A stretch of 64,000 nt of DNA from Pseudomonas grimontii (GCF_007858185.1 NZ_VFES01000015.1:124001-188000), one strand, 5' to 3'; counted from the stretch's first letter, positions 26,456-37,853 are shown. Program-made: numbers and translations. The notes: generated by a model from the sequence alone, not told the origin.

Positions 26456-28315
26456 ATGCGATTGGCTTTTTCCAGACTGCTCAGTACCTCCCTGGCCTTG
26501 CTGCTGGCCAGCAGCGCCGTGATCGCGGCGCCCCAACCGTCCATGACCGTCTACGGCGAGCCGGCCAAGTACCCCGCCGGCTTCAACCATTTCGACTACG
26601 CCAACCCCAACGCCCCCAAGGGTGGCAGCCTGCGGCGCTCGGCGCTGGAGATCGGGCGTTTCGACCATGTGCTGCCGTATATCGACAAAGGCATCGGCGT
26701 CTCCCAGGTCGACGGCTGGCTGTATGCGCCCCTGGCCCTGCGCTCCCTGGACGAGCCCTATACGGTGTATGGCCTGGTTGCCGAGAAGATGGAGCGCGCG
26801 GACGACGGCCTGTCCCTGCGTTTCTTCCTCAACCCCAAGGCGCGTTTTGCCGACGGCAAGCCGATCACCGCCGAGGATGTGCGCTACAGCTACAACCTGC
26901 TGATGACCCAAGGCAGCCTGCGCTTTCGTACGCTGTTCGCCGACGTCAAGCACGTCGAAGTCGAGGGCCCGCGCCAGGTACGTTTTGATTTTTCCAGCAA
27001 CGAAAACCGCACCCTGCCCCTGGATGTCGCCACCCTGCCGGTGTTCCCCGAGCACTGGTGGAAAACCCGCGACTTCGCCAACGGCGGCGGCTACGAGGCC
27101 CCACTGGGCAGCGGCCCGTACAAGGTCAGCAAGATCGATTCGGGCAGCACCATCACCTTTACCCGCGACCCCGACTGGTGGGGCAAGGACTTGCCCGTCA
27201 GCCGCGGCCTGTACAACTTCGATCACCTGAGCCTGGAGTACTTCGGCGACACCGAGGTGGCCCGCCAGGTACTGCGTGGTGGCGCCTACGACTTCAACCG
27301 TGAGTTTTCCGCTACCGGCTATTCCATCGGCTACAACGGCCCGGCCCTGGACGATGGCCGCCTGCAACGCGCGCACTTGGCCAAGGACATGCCGCAACCG
27401 GCCCAGGGTTATGTGTTCAACGTGCAAAAACCAATGTTCAAGGACCGTCGCGTGCGCCAGGCCCTGGCGATGCTGTGGGACTTCGAATGGGCCAACCGGC
27501 AGATGATGCGCAACCTGTACATCCGCCAGCAAAGCTACTTTTCCAATAGCCCATTGGCCGCCACCCAACTGCCCACCCCGCAAGAACTGGCGATTCTCGA
27601 ACCCTTGCGCGGGCAGATTCCCGACGAGGTGTTCACCCAGGTGTTCAAGGCGCCGGTCACCGACGGCAGCGGCATGATCCGCGACAAGCAACTGCAAGCC
27701 CTGGCCCTGCTGGAAGACGCCGGCTGGAAGCCGGACGGCGACAAACTGGTCAACGCCGAGGGCGAGCCGCTGGAGTTCACCTTCCTCAATGCCCAGAACG
27801 GGCTGGAGCGCCTGTTGTTGCCGTACAAACGCAACCTGGCGCAGATCGGCATCACCCTGAATATCCGCCGCATCGACTCTTCGCAATACGTCAACCGCTT
27901 GATGGCCCGCGACTACGACATGATCGTGACGGGCTTCCCGGTCACCACCTCGCCCGGCATGGAGCTGTACAACTACTTCGGCTCCGCCGCCGCGTTCGAT
28001 CCGGGCGCCAACAACTACATGGTACTCAAGGACCCGGCCGTCGACAGCCTGATCAAGGGCCTGGTCAAGGCCGACACCCAGGCGCAGATGCTGACCTATG
28101 CCCATGCCCTGGACCGGGTGCTGCAATGGAATTACCTGTGGATCCCCAATTACTACCCGCCCGGCACATCCGCCGCCTGGTGGAACCGCTTCGGCCGTCC
28201 GGCCATCGAGGCCAGGAATGACGAAGCCCTGGAAACCTGGTGGGAAATCAGCCCTACCCCGCTGACGAATGAACAAATGAATGCCGAACTGAAAAAACGC
28301 GCAGGAGCTCGCTGA
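26456..28315 (+). CDS. yejA: Peptide-type ABC transporter substrate-binding protein (YejA-like)
   Basis: A 619-residue SBP_bac_5 family protein with a Sec signal peptide (LLSTSLALLLASSAVIAAP). It has the YejA-type N-terminus YGEPAKYPAGFNHFDYANP and KGGSLR. It should bind oligopeptides or peptide-like compounds in the periplasm. Related Yej/Npp systems import microcin C and peptidyl-nucleoside antibiotics. The start at 26456 (MRLAFSRLL) gives a normal signal peptide. An upstream ATG at 26402 would add 18 residues. Its stop overlaps the yejB start in TGATG. Confidence 0.92.
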   Translation: MRLAFSRLLSTSLALLLASSAVIAAPQPSMTVYGEPAKYPAGFNHFDYANPNAPKGGSLRRSALEIGRFDHVLPYIDKGIGVSQVDGWLYAPLALRSLDEPYTVYGLVAEKMERADDGLSLRFFLNPKARFADGKPITAEDVRYSYNLLMTQGSLRFRTLFADVKHVEVEGPRQVRFDFSSNENRTLPLDVATLPVFPEHWWKTRDFANGGGYEAPLGSGPYKVSKIDSGSTITFTRDPDWWGKDLPVSRGLYNFDHLSLEYFGDTEVARQVLRGGAYDFNREFSATGYSIGYNGPALDDGRLQRAHLAKDMPQPAQGYVFNVQKPMFKDRRVRQALAMLWDFEWANRQMMRNLYIRQQSYFSNSPLAATQLPTPQELAILEPLRGQIPDEVFTQVFKAPVTDGSGMIRDKQLQALALLEDAGWKPDGDKLVNAEGEPLEFTFLNAQNGLERLLLPYKRNLAQIGITLNIRRIDSSQYVNRLMARDYDMIVTGFPVTTSPGMELYNYFGSAAAFDPGANNYMVLKDPAVDSLIKGLVKADTQAQMLTYAHALDRVLQWNYLWIPNYYPPGTSAAWWNRFGRPAIEARNDEALETWWEISPTPLTNEQMNAELKKRAGAR

Positions 28316-29376
28316 TGTTTGCCTATATCGTGCGACGCCTGCTGCTGATCATCCCGACGCTGGTGATCATCCTGCTGGTGAATTTCGTGATCGTCCAGGC
28401 CGCACCCGGAGGGCCGGTGGAGCAAGCCATCGCCCACTTGCAGGGTATCGGTGGCGGCGCGGTCGGCGGCTCATCCGGCGACGGTGTCAGCAGCGGCTCC
28501 CGCGCCAGCCGTGGCCTGGACCCGAAACTGATCAAGGACATCGAAAAACAATACGGCTTCGACAAGCCCGCACCGGAACGCCTGTGGCTGATGCTCAAGA
28601 GCTACGCCCAGCTGGATTTCGGCAACAGCTTCTTTCGTGGCGCCACGGTGATCGACCTGATCCTGGAAAAGATGCCGGTCACCATTTCCCTCGGCCTCTG
28701 GGCCACGCTGATCACCTACCTGGTGTCGATCCCCCTGGGCATTCGCAAGGCGGTGCGCCATGGCAGCAGTTTTGATGTATGGAGCAGCACCGCCATCGTG
28801 ATTGGCTACGCGATGCCGGCGTTCCTGTTCGCAATGTTCCTGATCGTGGTGTTCGCCGGTGGCACCTCATTGAACTGGTTCCCGGTGCGCGGGCTGGTCT
28901 CGGAAAACTTCGCCGAGCTGAGCACCGTGGGCAAGATCGCCGACTACTTCTGGCACCTGGTGCTGCCGGTCAGCGCACTGGTGATCGGCGGGTTCGCCAC
29001 CCTGACCATCCTGACCAAAAACTCGTTCCTCAATGAAATCACGCGCCAGTACGTCGTGACCGCCCGCGCCAAGGGTTTGAGCGAACGACGGGTGCTGTAC
29101 GGCCATGTGTTTCGCAACGCCATGCTGCTGGTGATCTCGGGGATTCCCCAGGCGTTCATCAGCGTGTTCTTTGCCGGTTCGCTGTTGATCGAGGTGATAT
29201 TTTCCCTCGATGGCCTCGGCCGCATGAGCTACGAAGCCGCCGTGTCCCGGGATTACCCGGTGGTGTTTGGCTCGCTGTTTATCTTTACCTTGTTTGGCCT
29301 GTTGATAAAACTGATCGGCGACCTTTGCTACACCCTGGTGGACCCGCGTATCGACTTCGCCGCGAGGAACGCCTGA
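28315..29376 (+). CDS. yejB: ABC transporter permease YejB
   Basis: A 353-residue permease of the DppB/OppB class. The N-terminal helix (FAYIVRRLLLIIPTLVIILLVNFVIVQ) and GGPVEQ are typical. Six membrane segments are expected. The permease EAA-type loop is visible in YVVTARAKGLSERRVLYGHVFRNA. A Gly/Ser-rich insert (GGGAVGGSSGDGVSSGS) lies in the first periplasmic loop. Its stop overlaps the yejE ATG by one base. Confidence 0.93.
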   Translation: MFAYIVRRLLLIIPTLVIILLVNFVIVQAAPGGPVEQAIAHLQGIGGGAVGGSSGDGVSSGSRASRGLDPKLIKDIEKQYGFDKPAPERLWLMLKSYAQLDFGNSFFRGATVIDLILEKMPVTISLGLWATLITYLVSIPLGIRKAVRHGSSFDVWSSTAIVIGYAMPAFLFAMFLIVVFAGGTSLNWFPVRGLVSENFAELSTVGKIADYFWHLVLPVSALVIGGFATLTILTKNSFLNEITRQYVVTARAKGLSERRVLYGHVFRNAMLLVISGIPQAFISVFFAGSLLIEVIFSLDGLGRMSYEAAVSRDYPVVFGSLFIFTLFGLLIKLIGDLCYTLVDPRIDFAARNA

Positions 29377-30398
29377 TGCTTAACCTGTCTCCCGTGGCCC
29401 GTCGGCGTTTCGAACGCTTCAAGAAAAACCGTCGCGGCTGGTGGTCGCTGTGGCTGTTTATCGGCCTGTTTATCCTGACCCTGGGCGGCGAGTTGATCGC
29501 CAACGACAAACCCCTGGTGCTCAGCTACAAGAACGAGCTGTATTTCCCGGCGTTCAAGCGCTACACCGAGCAGCAGTTCGGCGGGCAACTGCCGTTCCAG
29601 GCCGATTACCGCAGTGACTACGTGCAAAAGCTGATCAAGCAGGACGGCGGCTGGATGCTGTTCCCGCCGATCCCGTTCAGCGACGACACGCCCAACTACG
29701 AATTGACCCGCCCGGCCCCCAGCCCGCCCTCGACGGTGAACTGGCTGGGCACCGATGACCAGTCGCGGGACGTGCTGGCGCGGGTGATCTTCGGCGCGCG
29801 GGTGTCGATCCTGTTTGCCCTGGCACTCACCGCGATCAGCGCCGCCATCGGCATCGCCGCCGGGGCCTTGCAAGGCTATTACGGTGGCTGGGTGGATCTG
29901 CTCGGCCAACGCATCCTCGAGGTGTGGTCCGGGCTGCCGGTGCTGTACCTGCTGATTATCCTGTCGGGGTTTGTCGAGCCGAACTTCTGGTGGCTGCTGG
30001 GCATCATGGCGCTGTTTTCCTGGCTGGCCCTGGTGGATGTGGTGCGCGCCGAGTTCCTGCGCGGGCGCAACCTGGAGTACGTCAAGGCCGCACGGGCGCT
30101 GGGCCTGGGTGACGGCAAGATCATTCGTCGGCATATCCTGCCCAATGCGATGACCGCCACCTTGAGCTACCTGCCGTTCATTCTGACCGGTGCGATTTCC
30201 ACCCTGAGCGCCCTGGATTTCCTCGGTTTCGGCATGCCGGCCGGCAGTGCGTCACTGGGCGAGTTGATTGCCCAGGGCAAGCAGAACCTGCAAGCGCCGT
30301 GGCTGGGCTTGACGGCGTTTTTCACCTTGGCGCTGATCCTGTCACTGCTGGTCTTTATCGGCGAGGCATTACGTGATGCCTTCGACCCACGTTCATGA
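29376..30398 (+). CDS. yejE: ABC transporter permease YejE
   Basis: A 340-residue permease of the DppC/OppC class. It has one N-terminal membrane segment, then a large periplasmic loop (NELYFPAFKRYTEQQFGG, typical of YejE), then five further segments. The ABC loop is visible (LEYVKAARALGLGDGKIIRRHILPNA). The start at 29376 (MLNLSPVARRRF) follows from the TGATG overlap with yejB. Confidence 0.93.
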   Translation: MLNLSPVARRRFERFKKNRRGWWSLWLFIGLFILTLGGELIANDKPLVLSYKNELYFPAFKRYTEQQFGGQLPFQADYRSDYVQKLIKQDGGWMLFPPIPFSDDTPNYELTRPAPSPPSTVNWLGTDDQSRDVLARVIFGARVSILFALALTAISAAIGIAAGALQGYYGGWVDLLGQRILEVWSGLPVLYLLIILSGFVEPNFWWLLGIMALFSWLALVDVVRAEFLRGRNLEYVKAARALGLGDGKIIRRHILPNAMTATLSYLPFILTGAISTLSALDFLGFGMPAGSASLGELIAQGKQNLQAPWLGLTAFFTLALILSLLVFIGEALRDAFDPRS

Positions 30399-30408
30399 GT
30401 GACTGCAT

Positions 30409-31983
30409 ATGAACCTGATCGAAATCCGCGACCTCTGCGTCGCTTTCAGCGGCCAGACCGTGGTGCGCAACCTGAGCCTGGACGTACGCCCCGGCGAGTG
30501 CCTGGCGTTGGTGGGCGAGTCCGGCTCCGGCAAATCGGTGACGGCTCATTCGATTTTGCAACTGCTGCCCGAGGCCGGCACCGACACCCGCGGCTCCGTG
30601 AAGTATCACGGCCAGGAACTGATCGGCGCCTCGGCGTCGACCTTGCAGAAACTGCGCGGCAACCGCATTGCGATGATCTTCCAGGAGCCGATGACCTCGC
30701 TTAACCCGCTGCACAGCATCGAAAAACAGATCGGCGAAACCTTGCTGCTGCATAAGGGCCTGGGCGGCAAGGCGGCGCAGGCACGCATCCTCGAATTACT
30801 GCAGCTGGTGGGTATCCAGAAACCCCAGGAACGCCTCAAGGCCTATCCACACCAACTCTCGGGGGGCCAGCGCCAACGGGTGATGATCGCCATGGCCCTG
30901 GCCTGTGAGCCGCAATTGCTGATCGCCGACGAACCGACCACCGCCCTCGACGTGACCGTGCAGCGCAAGATCCTGCTGCTGCTCAAATCCCTGCAACAAC
31001 GCCTGGGCATGTCGCTGCTGTTGATCAGCCATGACCTAAACCTGGTGCGCAGCATTGCCCAACGCGTGTGCGTGATGCATGCCGGCGAGATTGTCGAGCA
31101 GGCAGACTGCGAGACCTTGTTCACGGCGCCACAACATCCCTATAGCCGCCTGTTGCTGGACGCCGAACCGTCCGGCGATGTGCTGTGCAGCGAGCCACGG
31201 GAGACCGTGCTGGAAGTGAACGACCTGAGCGTGCAATTCCCCCTTGGCGGCGGCCTGTTCCAGCGCAAGACCTACCTGCGCGCAGTGGATGGCATCAGCC
31301 TCAGCGTGCAGCGCGGCAAGACCCTGGGGATCGTCGGCGAGTCCGGTTCGGGCAAGTCCACCCTCGGCCAGGCGATCCTGCGTCTGCTGGATTCCACCGG
31401 CAGCATCCGCTTCCAGGGCGAGGCCCTCGACCCGCTCAACCACAAACAGATGCGCCCGTGGCGCAAGCAGATGCAAGTGGTGTTCCAGGATCCCTACGGC
31501 AGCCTCAGCCCGCGCATGTCGGTGCAGCAGATCATCAGCGAAGGCCTGGAGGTGCATGCGCCGTGCAGCGTGGCCGACCGCGACGCGCAAGTAATCCAGG
31601 TGCTCAAGGACGTGGGCCTCGACCCCGCCAGCCGCCATCGCTTCCCCCATGAATTCTCCGGCGGCCAGCGCCAACGCATCGCCATCGCCCGTGCGCTGGT
31701 GCTCAAGCCGGCGCTGATGCTGCTGGACGAACCCACCTCCGCCCTTGACCGCACGGTACAGAAGCAGGTCGTGGCGTTGCTGCGCGAGTTGCAGGAAAAG
31801 TACGGCCTGACCTACCTGTTTATCAGCCATGACCTCGCCGTGGTGCGCGCCATGGCCCATGACATGATTGTGATCAAGGACGGCAAGGTAGTGGAACACG
31901 GGCCGAGCCATGACGTGTTCGAAGCGCCGCAGCACCCGTATACCAAAGAACTGCTGGCGGCGGCCGGCGGGCTGTCGTCATGA
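30409..31983 (+). CDS. yejF: Duplicated ABC ATPase YejF
   Basis: A 524-residue protein with two complete nucleotide-binding domains in one chain. Domain 1 has GESGSGKSVTAH, LSGGQRQRVMIAMAL and LLIADEPTTALD. Domain 2 has GESGSGKSTLGQ, FSGGQRQRIAIARAL and LLDEPTSALD. Both look catalytically intact. It powers the YejBE permease. Its stop overlaps the start of the following regulator gene in ATGA. Confidence 0.94.
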   Translation: MNLIEIRDLCVAFSGQTVVRNLSLDVRPGECLALVGESGSGKSVTAHSILQLLPEAGTDTRGSVKYHGQELIGASASTLQKLRGNRIAMIFQEPMTSLNPLHSIEKQIGETLLLHKGLGGKAAQARILELLQLVGIQKPQERLKAYPHQLSGGQRQRVMIAMALACEPQLLIADEPTTALDVTVQRKILLLLKSLQQRLGMSLLLISHDLNLVRSIAQRVCVMHAGEIVEQADCETLFTAPQHPYSRLLLDAEPSGDVLCSEPRETVLEVNDLSVQFPLGGGLFQRKTYLRAVDGISLSVQRGKTLGIVGESGSGKSTLGQAILRLLDSTGSIRFQGEALDPLNHKQMRPWRKQMQVVFQDPYGSLSPRMSVQQIISEGLEVHAPCSVADRDAQVIQVLKDVGLDPASRHRFPHEFSGGQRQRIAIARALVLKPALMLLDEPTSALDRTVQKQVVALLRELQEKYGLTYLFISHDLAVVRAMAHDMIVIKDGKVVEHGPSHDVFEAPQHPYTKELLAAAGGLSS

Positions 31984-33371
31984 GTACCAGCCTCAAGGAC
32001 TACCAACAGGTTCGTGGCCTGGCGATCCAGTCGCTGTTCGAGATCATCGAGCAGTCCAGCGAAGGCACGGTGATTGTCGACCGCGACGCCAATATCGTCT
32101 GGATGAACGAGCGCTATGCCAAGCGCTTCGGCCTCAACAGCGCCGATGAAGCCATCGGCCAGCCGTGCGAGCGGGTGATTTCCAACAGCCTGTTGCGCCA
32201 GGTGGTGCGCACCGACCGGCCGATTCTGCTGGACATCCAGGACACCCCCAAAGGCCCGCTGGTGGTGATGCGCCTGCCGATCCACAACGATGCCGGGGCG
32301 GTGATCGGGGCGATTGGTTTTGCCTTGTTCGATGAGCTGCGCAACCTGTCGCCGCTGATCGAACGCTACCTGAGCATGCAGCAGGAACTGGCCTCCACCC
32401 GCTCGTTGCTGCGCTCACGCCAGAGCAAGTACAACTTCGCGCACTTTATTGGCACCAGCGCCGCCAGCCTCGAAGTCAAACGCCGTGCGCGGCGCAGCGC
32501 GAGCGCCGAGTCGCCAGTGCTGCTGCTGGGCGAAACCGGCACCGGCAAGGAACTGTTGGCCCAAGCGATTCACGGTGCTTCGCCGCGTGCGCACAAAGCC
32601 TTTGTCAGCATCAACAGTGCCGCGATTCCCCATGACCTGCTGGAAGCCGAATTCTTCGGCACCGCGCCGGGGGCCTTTACCGGTGCCGATCGCAAGGGCC
32701 GTCCGGGTAAATTCCAGATTGCCCAGGGTGGCACGCTGTTCCTCGATGAAATCGGCGATATGCCGCTGCCGCTGCAAAGCAAGCTGCTGCGGGTGTTGCA
32801 GGAAAAGGAATTCGAACCGGTGGGTTCCAACGAGATGCTGCACAGCGACGTGCGGGTGATCGCGGCGACGTCCATGGACCTGGAAGCGGCGATCAAACGC
32901 GGCGAGTTCCGTGCGGACTTGTATTACCGCCTGAATGTGTTGCCGATCCAAGTGCCACCGCTGCGTGAGCGGCTGGAGGATATTCCGGCACTGAGCGAAG
33001 CGATCCTCGAGGAGCTGCGCAGCCAACATGAACTGGACCGCGAGGCACTGGCGTTGCTGGCGCAACATGCGTGGCCAGGGAATATCCGCGAGCTGCGCAA
33101 CGTGCTGGAGCGGGCGGCGTTACTGAGCGATGACCTTGTGTTGAACGCCAGCGAAATTCGTGCGGCGATTGGCACGCTCAGCCCGGTGGAACGCGGTGCG
33201 GTGGACACGGTTGAGGGGGAGACGTTTGCAGCGGCGCGGGCGCGGTTTGATCGGCAGGTGATTGCGGCGGCCCTCGAGGCGTGTGGTGGGAATGTGGTGG
33301 AGGCGGCCAGGCGCCTGGGGCTGGGGCGGTCGACGCTGTACAAGAAGATGGTGGCGCTGGGGATCGCCTAA
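31980..33371 (+). CDS. hbcR: Sigma-54 activator with PAS domain (HbcR-like)
   Basis: A 463-residue enhancer-binding protein. An N-terminal PAS domain covers residues ~20-125 (EGTVIVDRDANIVWMN). The AAA+ domain has GETGTGKE, an intact GAFTGADRKG loop and FLDEIGDMP. A Fis-type HTH is at the C-terminus (GGNVVEAARRLGLGRSTLYKKM). Gene order with a GntP-type permease and BdhA matches HbcR of P. aeruginosa (PA2005), the activator of 3-hydroxybutyrate catabolism. The gene is translationally coupled to yejF, yet its likely target is the downstream promoter at 33595. The PAS ligand is unknown. Confidence 0.87.
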   Translation: MSTSLKDYQQVRGLAIQSLFEIIEQSSEGTVIVDRDANIVWMNERYAKRFGLNSADEAIGQPCERVISNSLLRQVVRTDRPILLDIQDTPKGPLVVMRLPIHNDAGAVIGAIGFALFDELRNLSPLIERYLSMQQELASTRSLLRSRQSKYNFAHFIGTSAASLEVKRRARRSASAESPVLLLGETGTGKELLAQAIHGASPRAHKAFVSINSAAIPHDLLEAEFFGTAPGAFTGADRKGRPGKFQIAQGGTLFLDEIGDMPLPLQSKLLRVLQEKEFEPVGSNEMLHSDVRVIAATSMDLEAAIKRGEFRADLYYRLNVLPIQVPPLRERLEDIPALSEAILEELRSQHELDREALALLAQHAWPGNIRELRNVLERAALLSDDLVLNASEIRAAIGTLSPVERGAVDTVEGETFAAARARFDRQVIAAALEACGGNVVEAARRLGLGRSTLYKKMVALGIA

Positions 33372-33408
33372 TCTCCAAGCAGAGACAAAATTCTCCATAC
33401 AAAGACAC
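33372..33408. promoter_or_regulatory. Two candidate HbcR binding sites
   Basis: Site 1 is TCTC-N6-GAGACAA (33372-33388). Site 2 is TCTC-N6-AAGACAC (33392-33408). They have the same layout and 6-base spacer as the site at 33515-33534. They start directly after the hbcR stop. Confidence 0.6.
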
Positions 33409-33412
33409 TCCC

Positions 33413-33502
33413 TGTGGGAGGGGGCTTGCTCCCGATAGCATCAGATCAGTCAACACATCTGCAGGCTGATGCACCGCTATCGGGGGCAAGCCCCCTCCCA
33501 CA
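33413..33502. repeat. REPIN
   Basis: Two inverted REP hairpins (TGTGGGAGGGGGCTTGCTCCCGAT and ATCGGGGGCAAGCCCCCTCCCACA) flank a ~42-base loop. It lies between candidate activator sites. Confidence 0.92.
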
Positions 33503-33514
33503 TTTGATCCGTGC

Positions 33515-33534
33515 TTGTCTCCATATTGAGACAA
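33515..33534. promoter_or_regulatory. Candidate HbcR binding site, best copy
   Basis: A perfect inverted repeat, TTGTCTC-CATATT-GAGACAA, 61 bases upstream of the -24 box. It repeats the layout of the two sites at 33372-33408. Confidence 0.65.
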
Positions 33535-33594
33535 TACTCAAAATCCATCAAAAGAAATCATAAAATATTCATATATTTCAACAGCTTGAAAACA

Positions 33595-33610
33595 TGGCAC
33601 ACATCTCGCT
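33595..33610 (+). promoter_or_regulatory. Sigma-54 promoter of the 3-hydroxybutyrate genes
   Basis: TGGCACACATCTCGCT keeps the full TGGCAC -24 box and GC at -12 with the right spacing (GG-N10-GC). It lies 53 bases before the permease ATG. The DNA just upstream is AT-rich, as expected for bending between activator and polymerase. Confidence 0.75.
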
Positions 33611-33663
33611 AGAGCCTTCCCAAAGCTTCACCCACAAAAATAACAATCCGATGGAGACACACC

Positions 33664-35055
33664 ATGAGTGTGATCATTGCCCTGGCCGCGCTTGCGCTGC
33701 TGATGCTGGCTGCCTACCGTGGCTATAGCGTTATCCTGTTTGCCCCCATCGCCGCCCTCGGCGCCGTGCTGCTCACCGACCCATCCGCCGTCGCCCCTGC
33801 CTTTACCGGGGTGTTCATGGAGAAAATGGTCGGCTTCATCAAACTGTATTTCCCGGTGTTCCTGCTCGGTGCGGTGTTCGGCAAGCTGATCGAGCTGTCG
33901 GGCTTCTCGCGTTCTATCGTGGCCGCAGCGATCCGCCTGCTCGGCACCCGCCAGGCGATGCTGGTGATCGTGCTGGTCTGCGCCCTGCTCACCTACGGCG
34001 GCGTGTCGCTGTTTGTGGTGGTGTTCGCGGTGTACCCGTTCGCGGCGGAGATGTTCCGCCAGAGCAATATCCCCAAGCGCCTGATCCCGGCGACCATCGC
34101 CCTCGGTGCGTTTTCGTTCACCATGGACGCCCTGCCCGGCACGCCGCAGATCCAGAACATCATCCCCAGCACCTTCTTCAACACCACTGCCTGGGCGGCG
34201 CCGTGGTTGGGCCTGATCGGCACGATCTTCGTGTTCTGCGCCGGCATGCTCTACCTGGCGCGCCAGCGCAACAAGGCCCAGCGCGCGGGTGAAGGCTATG
34301 GCACCGAGTTGCGCAACGAGCCTGAGACCGCCGAGAACATTGCCCTGCCCAACCCCTGGATCGCGCTGTCGCCGCTGCTCCTGGTGGGCGTGATGAACCT
34401 GCTGTTCACCCACTGGATCCCGCAGTGGTACGGCAAGACCCACAGCCTCAGCCTGCCGGGCATGAGCGCGCCGGTCACCACTGAAATCGCCAAGCTCACC
34501 GCGATCTGGGCAGTGCAGGCGGCGTTGCTGGTGGGCATCATCATGGTGCTGGTGTTTGGCTGGGCGGCGATCAAAAGCAAGCTCGCCGAGGGCAGCAAAA
34601 GCGCAGTCAGCGGCGCGTTGCTGGCGGCGATGAACACCGCTTCCGAATATGGCTTTGGTGCAGTCATCGCCTCGCTGCCGGGTTTTCTGGTACTGGCGGA
34701 CTGGCTCAAGGGCATCCCCAACCCGCTGGTCAACGAAGCGATCACCGTGACCCTGCTGGCCGGTATCACCGGCTCTGCGTCCGGTGGCATGAGCATCGCC
34801 CTGGCGGCCATGTCCGAGAGCTTTATTGCGGCGGCCCATGCGGCCAATATCCCCCTTGAAGTGCTGCACCGGGTCGCCGCCATGGCCAGCGGCGGCATGG
34901 ACACCCTGCCCCACAACGGCGCGGTGATCACGCTGCTGGCGGTGACTGGCCTGACCCACCGCGAAGCCTACAAGGACATTTTCGGCATCACGATTATCAA
35001 GACCCTCGCGGTGTTCGTGGTGATCGGTACTTTCTACGCCACCGGCATTGTGTGA
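33664..35055 (+). CDS. GntP-family permease, probably for 3-hydroxybutyrate
   Basis: A 463-residue, highly hydrophobic secondary transporter of the GntP/gluconate-permease family, with about 12 membrane segments. Visible features include GVFMEKMVGFIKLYFPVFLLGAVFGKL and the DALPGTPQIQN segment. Its place just before bdhA and behind an HbcR-type promoter matches PA2004 of P. aeruginosa, so the substrate is more likely 3-hydroxybutyrate than gluconate (inference). ATG at 33664, with GGAG 6 bases upstream. Confidence 0.88.
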   Translation: MSVIIALAALALLMLAAYRGYSVILFAPIAALGAVLLTDPSAVAPAFTGVFMEKMVGFIKLYFPVFLLGAVFGKLIELSGFSRSIVAAAIRLLGTRQAMLVIVLVCALLTYGGVSLFVVVFAVYPFAAEMFRQSNIPKRLIPATIALGAFSFTMDALPGTPQIQNIIPSTFFNTTAWAAPWLGLIGTIFVFCAGMLYLARQRNKAQRAGEGYGTELRNEPETAENIALPNPWIALSPLLLVGVMNLLFTHWIPQWYGKTHSLSLPGMSAPVTTEIAKLTAIWAVQAALLVGIIMVLVFGWAAIKSKLAEGSKSAVSGALLAAMNTASEYGFGAVIASLPGFLVLADWLKGIPNPLVNEAITVTLLAGITGSASGGMSIALAAMSESFIAAAHAANIPLEVLHRVAAMASGGMDTLPHNGAVITLLAVTGLTHREAYKDIFGITIIKTLAVFVVIGTFYATGIV

Positions 35056-35062
35056 GGTTTTC

Positions 35063-35836
35063 ATGACGACTTTGAACGGCAAGACCGCCCTGGTTACCGG
35101 CTCTACCAGCGGCATTGGCCTGGGCATCGCCCTGAGCCTGGCCAAGGCGGGCGCCAACCTGATCCTCAACGGCTTCGGCGACGCCAGCGCGGTGGCCGCC
35201 CAGGTGCAGGCGTTCGGCGGCAAGGTCGGCCACCACCCGGCGGACGTCAGCGACCCGGCGCAGATAGCGGACATGTTCGCCTACGCCGAGCGTGAGTTCG
35301 GCGGTGTCGACATTCTGGTCAACAACGCCGGCATCCAGCATGTGGCGGCGGTGGAGGACTTTCCGGTAGAACGTTGGGACGCGATCATCGCCATCAACCT
35401 ATCGTCGGTGTTCCACAGTACGCGCTTGAGCCTGCCAGGCATGAAGGCCAAGGGTTGGGGGCGTATCGTCAACATCGCCTCGGTGCACGGCCAGGTCGGC
35501 TCGGTGGGCAAGGCCGCGTATGTGGCGGCCAAGCACGGCGTGATCGGCTTGACCAAGGTGGTGGGCCTGGAGACCGCCACCAGTAACGTCACCTGCAATG
35601 CGATCTGCCCCGGCTGGGTGTTGACGCCGCTGGTGCAGAAGCAGATTGATGATCGCGTGGCCAATGGCGTCGATCCGCAGCAGGCGCAGCAGGATCTGCT
35701 GGCAGAGAAACAGCCGTCGCTGGAGTTTGTGACGCCGTCGCAGTTGGGTGAGCTGGTGCTGTTCTTGTGCAGCGAGGCCGGTGCCCAGGTGCGGGGTGCG
35801 GCGTGGAACATTGATGGCGGCTGGCTGGCCCAATAA
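35063..35836 (+). CDS. bdhA: 3-hydroxybutyrate dehydrogenase
   Basis: A 257-residue short-chain dehydrogenase that oxidises D-3-hydroxybutyrate to acetoacetate with NAD+. Visible features are the nucleotide motif TGSTSGIGLGIA, NNAG, the catalytic Ser and Tyr-x3-Lys (SVHGQVGSVGKAAYVAAKHG), and the C-terminal NIDGGWLAQ typical of bacterial BdhA. The start at 35063 has GAGGT 6 bases upstream. It lies 7 bases after the permease stop, so the two are cotranscribed. Confidence 0.93.
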   Translation: MTTLNGKTALVTGSTSGIGLGIALSLAKAGANLILNGFGDASAVAAQVQAFGGKVGHHPADVSDPAQIADMFAYAEREFGGVDILVNNAGIQHVAAVEDFPVERWDAIIAINLSSVFHSTRLSLPGMKAKGWGRIVNIASVHGQVGSVGKAAYVAAKHGVIGLTKVVGLETATSNVTCNAICPGWVLTPLVQKQIDDRVANGVDPQQAQQDLLAEKQPSLEFVTPSQLGELVLFLCSEAGAQVRGAAWNIDGGWLAQ

Positions 35837-35900
35837 ACCAAACACAGAAAATCAATGTGTTGATTGTTAGATTCATACAAAAGAATAAGAGACCTTGCTG

Positions 35901-37853
<1,953 letters not shown>

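Noticed and set aside
26444..28276. 610-residue minus-strand frame across yejA
   Set aside because: Shadow of a conserved binding protein. Low complexity, no domain, no ribosome site.
33628..35274. 548-residue minus-strand frame across the permease and bdhA
   Set aside because: His/Arg/Asp-rich antisense translation with no recognisable fold.
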